The notes beneath the pieces were generated by a model. It was not told where the DNA came from. It saw nothing but the letters and a program-made list of their open reading frames with translations, and did not search any database. Made by a program: the position numbers and the translations under genes. A stretch of 64,000 bases of DNA from Portulaca oleracea. Taxonomy: Eukaryota; Streptophyta; Magnoliopsida; Caryophyllales; Portulacaceae. Shown in pieces: positions 63,407-64,000 of this stretch (its first letter is position 1; each line of letters opens with the position of its first letter). Location of the stretch: the NCBI GenBank assembly GCA_029582165.1, contig CM055883.1, positions 18,694,501 through 18,758,500 of the forward strand, read 5' to 3'.

Positions 63407-64000
63407 ATGGGTGAAGTCCAAGCCGATTCACCCCGTACTCTTCTATCATATGTCGTTCCTTCTTCGAGTACGGGAGGCAACCCTATCATTTTCCCACCAT
63501 CACCACCCGACACAGTGTTTGAGTTCAAGCCGTGTCATTTTGAAGTTTTTGAAAGCAACCCGTTCCATGAAGATATTTCCGAGAGCCCTATTGCTCATAT
63601 GGAGAGATTTGAAAAGCGTATCAGTTTCATGCACATGCCCGGAATATCTTCAGAATATTTGAAGTTGAAGTTCTTTCCTCTTACCCTAAGAGGAAAAGCT
63701 GAGATGTTGCTTGATATTTTTCCACCTTGATATTATTCTTCATGGGAGGTTCTAAAGAGAGATTTTCTTCAAAGATTTTTCACAACCGAAAAAACTTGTA
63801 GACTCCGAGAAGATATTATGAGTTTCAAGCAAAATGTCAGAGAGTCTCTTTTCGAAGCATGAGGGAGATTCAAAAGTCTCGAACCGAACTGGATGCTTCT
63901 TCAACACTTCTATTGTGGACTCTTTGACTCTCTGAAAGAATCAATCGATATAGCATCCGGCGGGACATTTTTGAAGAAAACTACGGGGGAGGCCGAACAA
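63407..64000 (+). pseudogene. gag: gag of E8 copy c, runs off the window
   Basis: Start MGEVQADSPRTLLSYVVPSS, then an unbroken run through FEFKPCHFEVFESNPFHEDI, MERFEKRISFMHMPGISSEY and FFPLTLRGKAEMLLDIFPP to a TGA at 63728. This is the same stop position as in copy a, but without copy a's earlier frameshift. Beyond it YYSSWEVLKRDF and LREDIMSFKQ continue in the same frame to further stops. The window ends inside gag. Confidence 0.82.

Larger units (their letters stand above)
51324..64000 (+). mobile_element. E8 array: tandem non-autonomous Athila-type elements (LTR-int-LTR-int-LTR-int)
   Basis: LTR a (51324-53089), internal a (53090-57200), truncated LTR b (57201-57780), internal b (57781-61336, starting mid-gag), LTR c (61337-63114), internal c (63115 to the window end). 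Bases 53701 onward and 57781 onward match at an offset of exactly 4080 bases at the start. No RT, RNase H or integrase is present anywhere. The array interrupts E7 RT. Unequal recombination between copies, rather than separate insertions, explains the layout best. Confidence 0.85.

Noticed and set aside
1..64000. Host single-copy genes
   Set aside because: All recognisable coding sequence belongs to LTR elements or to extra genes located within or next to them. The module cluster at 38.3-40.3 kb is the only candidate whose carrier is uncertain.

Overview
This 64-kb window is plant DNA made almost entirely of nested LTR retrotransposons. I found no host housekeeping gene, rRNA gene, functional tRNA gene or CRISPR array. 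The evidence for a plant is: Athila-type and Tat-type Ty3/gypsy elements; tRNA-Asp and tRNA-Met primer binding sites; plant-type TATA boxes and GT-AG introns; plant-only families (plant mobile domain, Transposase_28-like); and a CCCTAAA telomere-type repeat. A repeat-rich eudicot is likely, but I cannot name the species. Element labels E1-E8 and TR-GAG are mine.

Left half (1-29380). The outer element is E3, an Athila-type element on the minus strand. Its 5' LTR is 27312-29380, with gag, protease, RT, RNase H and the start of integrase running leftward to 22527. At 22526/22527 it is interrupted by E2, a Tat-lineage element on the plus strand. E2 shows RNase H, a second archaeal-type RNase H and integrase at 3568-5652, and its 3' LTR at 20918-22526. 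Between integrase and 3' LTR, E2 carries two intron-containing genes on the opposite strand: a DUF7745-like gene (7278-6138) and a plant mobile domain (PMD) gene (19809-8228). The PMD gene is split by a complete non-autonomous gag-protease element (TR-GAG, 10188-18403, 5-bp duplication CTCGT). E2 is also broken on its left by E1 (1-3567), an Athila-type gag element on the minus strand whose LTR was truncated and patched with telomere repeats.

Middle (29381-45733). E3 sits in the 5' LTR of a small tRNA-Met-primed element (E6, 29381-31550). E6 abuts E4, a truncated sister of E3 that contains a solo LTR (33688-35115) of the E1 family. To the right, 37816-41050 holds three TATA-led ORF units built from four copies of an about 85-residue module I do not recognise. 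They are followed by a cluster of short stem-loops and a solo LTR (E5, 41051-42668) of the E3/E4 family. The stretch 42674-45500 has AT microsatellites, tRNA-like modules and many GGGCC-type dyads.

Right (45494-64000). An intron-containing Transposase_28-like gene on the plus strand (45748-48089) lies antisense to a second Tat-type pol (E7, minus strand, 51323-48655). E7's RT is cut by a tandem LTR-internal-LTR-internal-LTR-internal array (E8, 51324-64000). This array is non-autonomous: it has a gag with stops and an acidic ORF but no pol. It shares its LTR family with E3/E4, which could have supplied enzymes in trans.

The most striking cross-cutting signal is that every well-delimited LTR family here carries its own set of short GC-rich dyad modules (6-9-bp arms, short or no spacer), usually just upstream of the TATA box, although the families do not share the module sequences.
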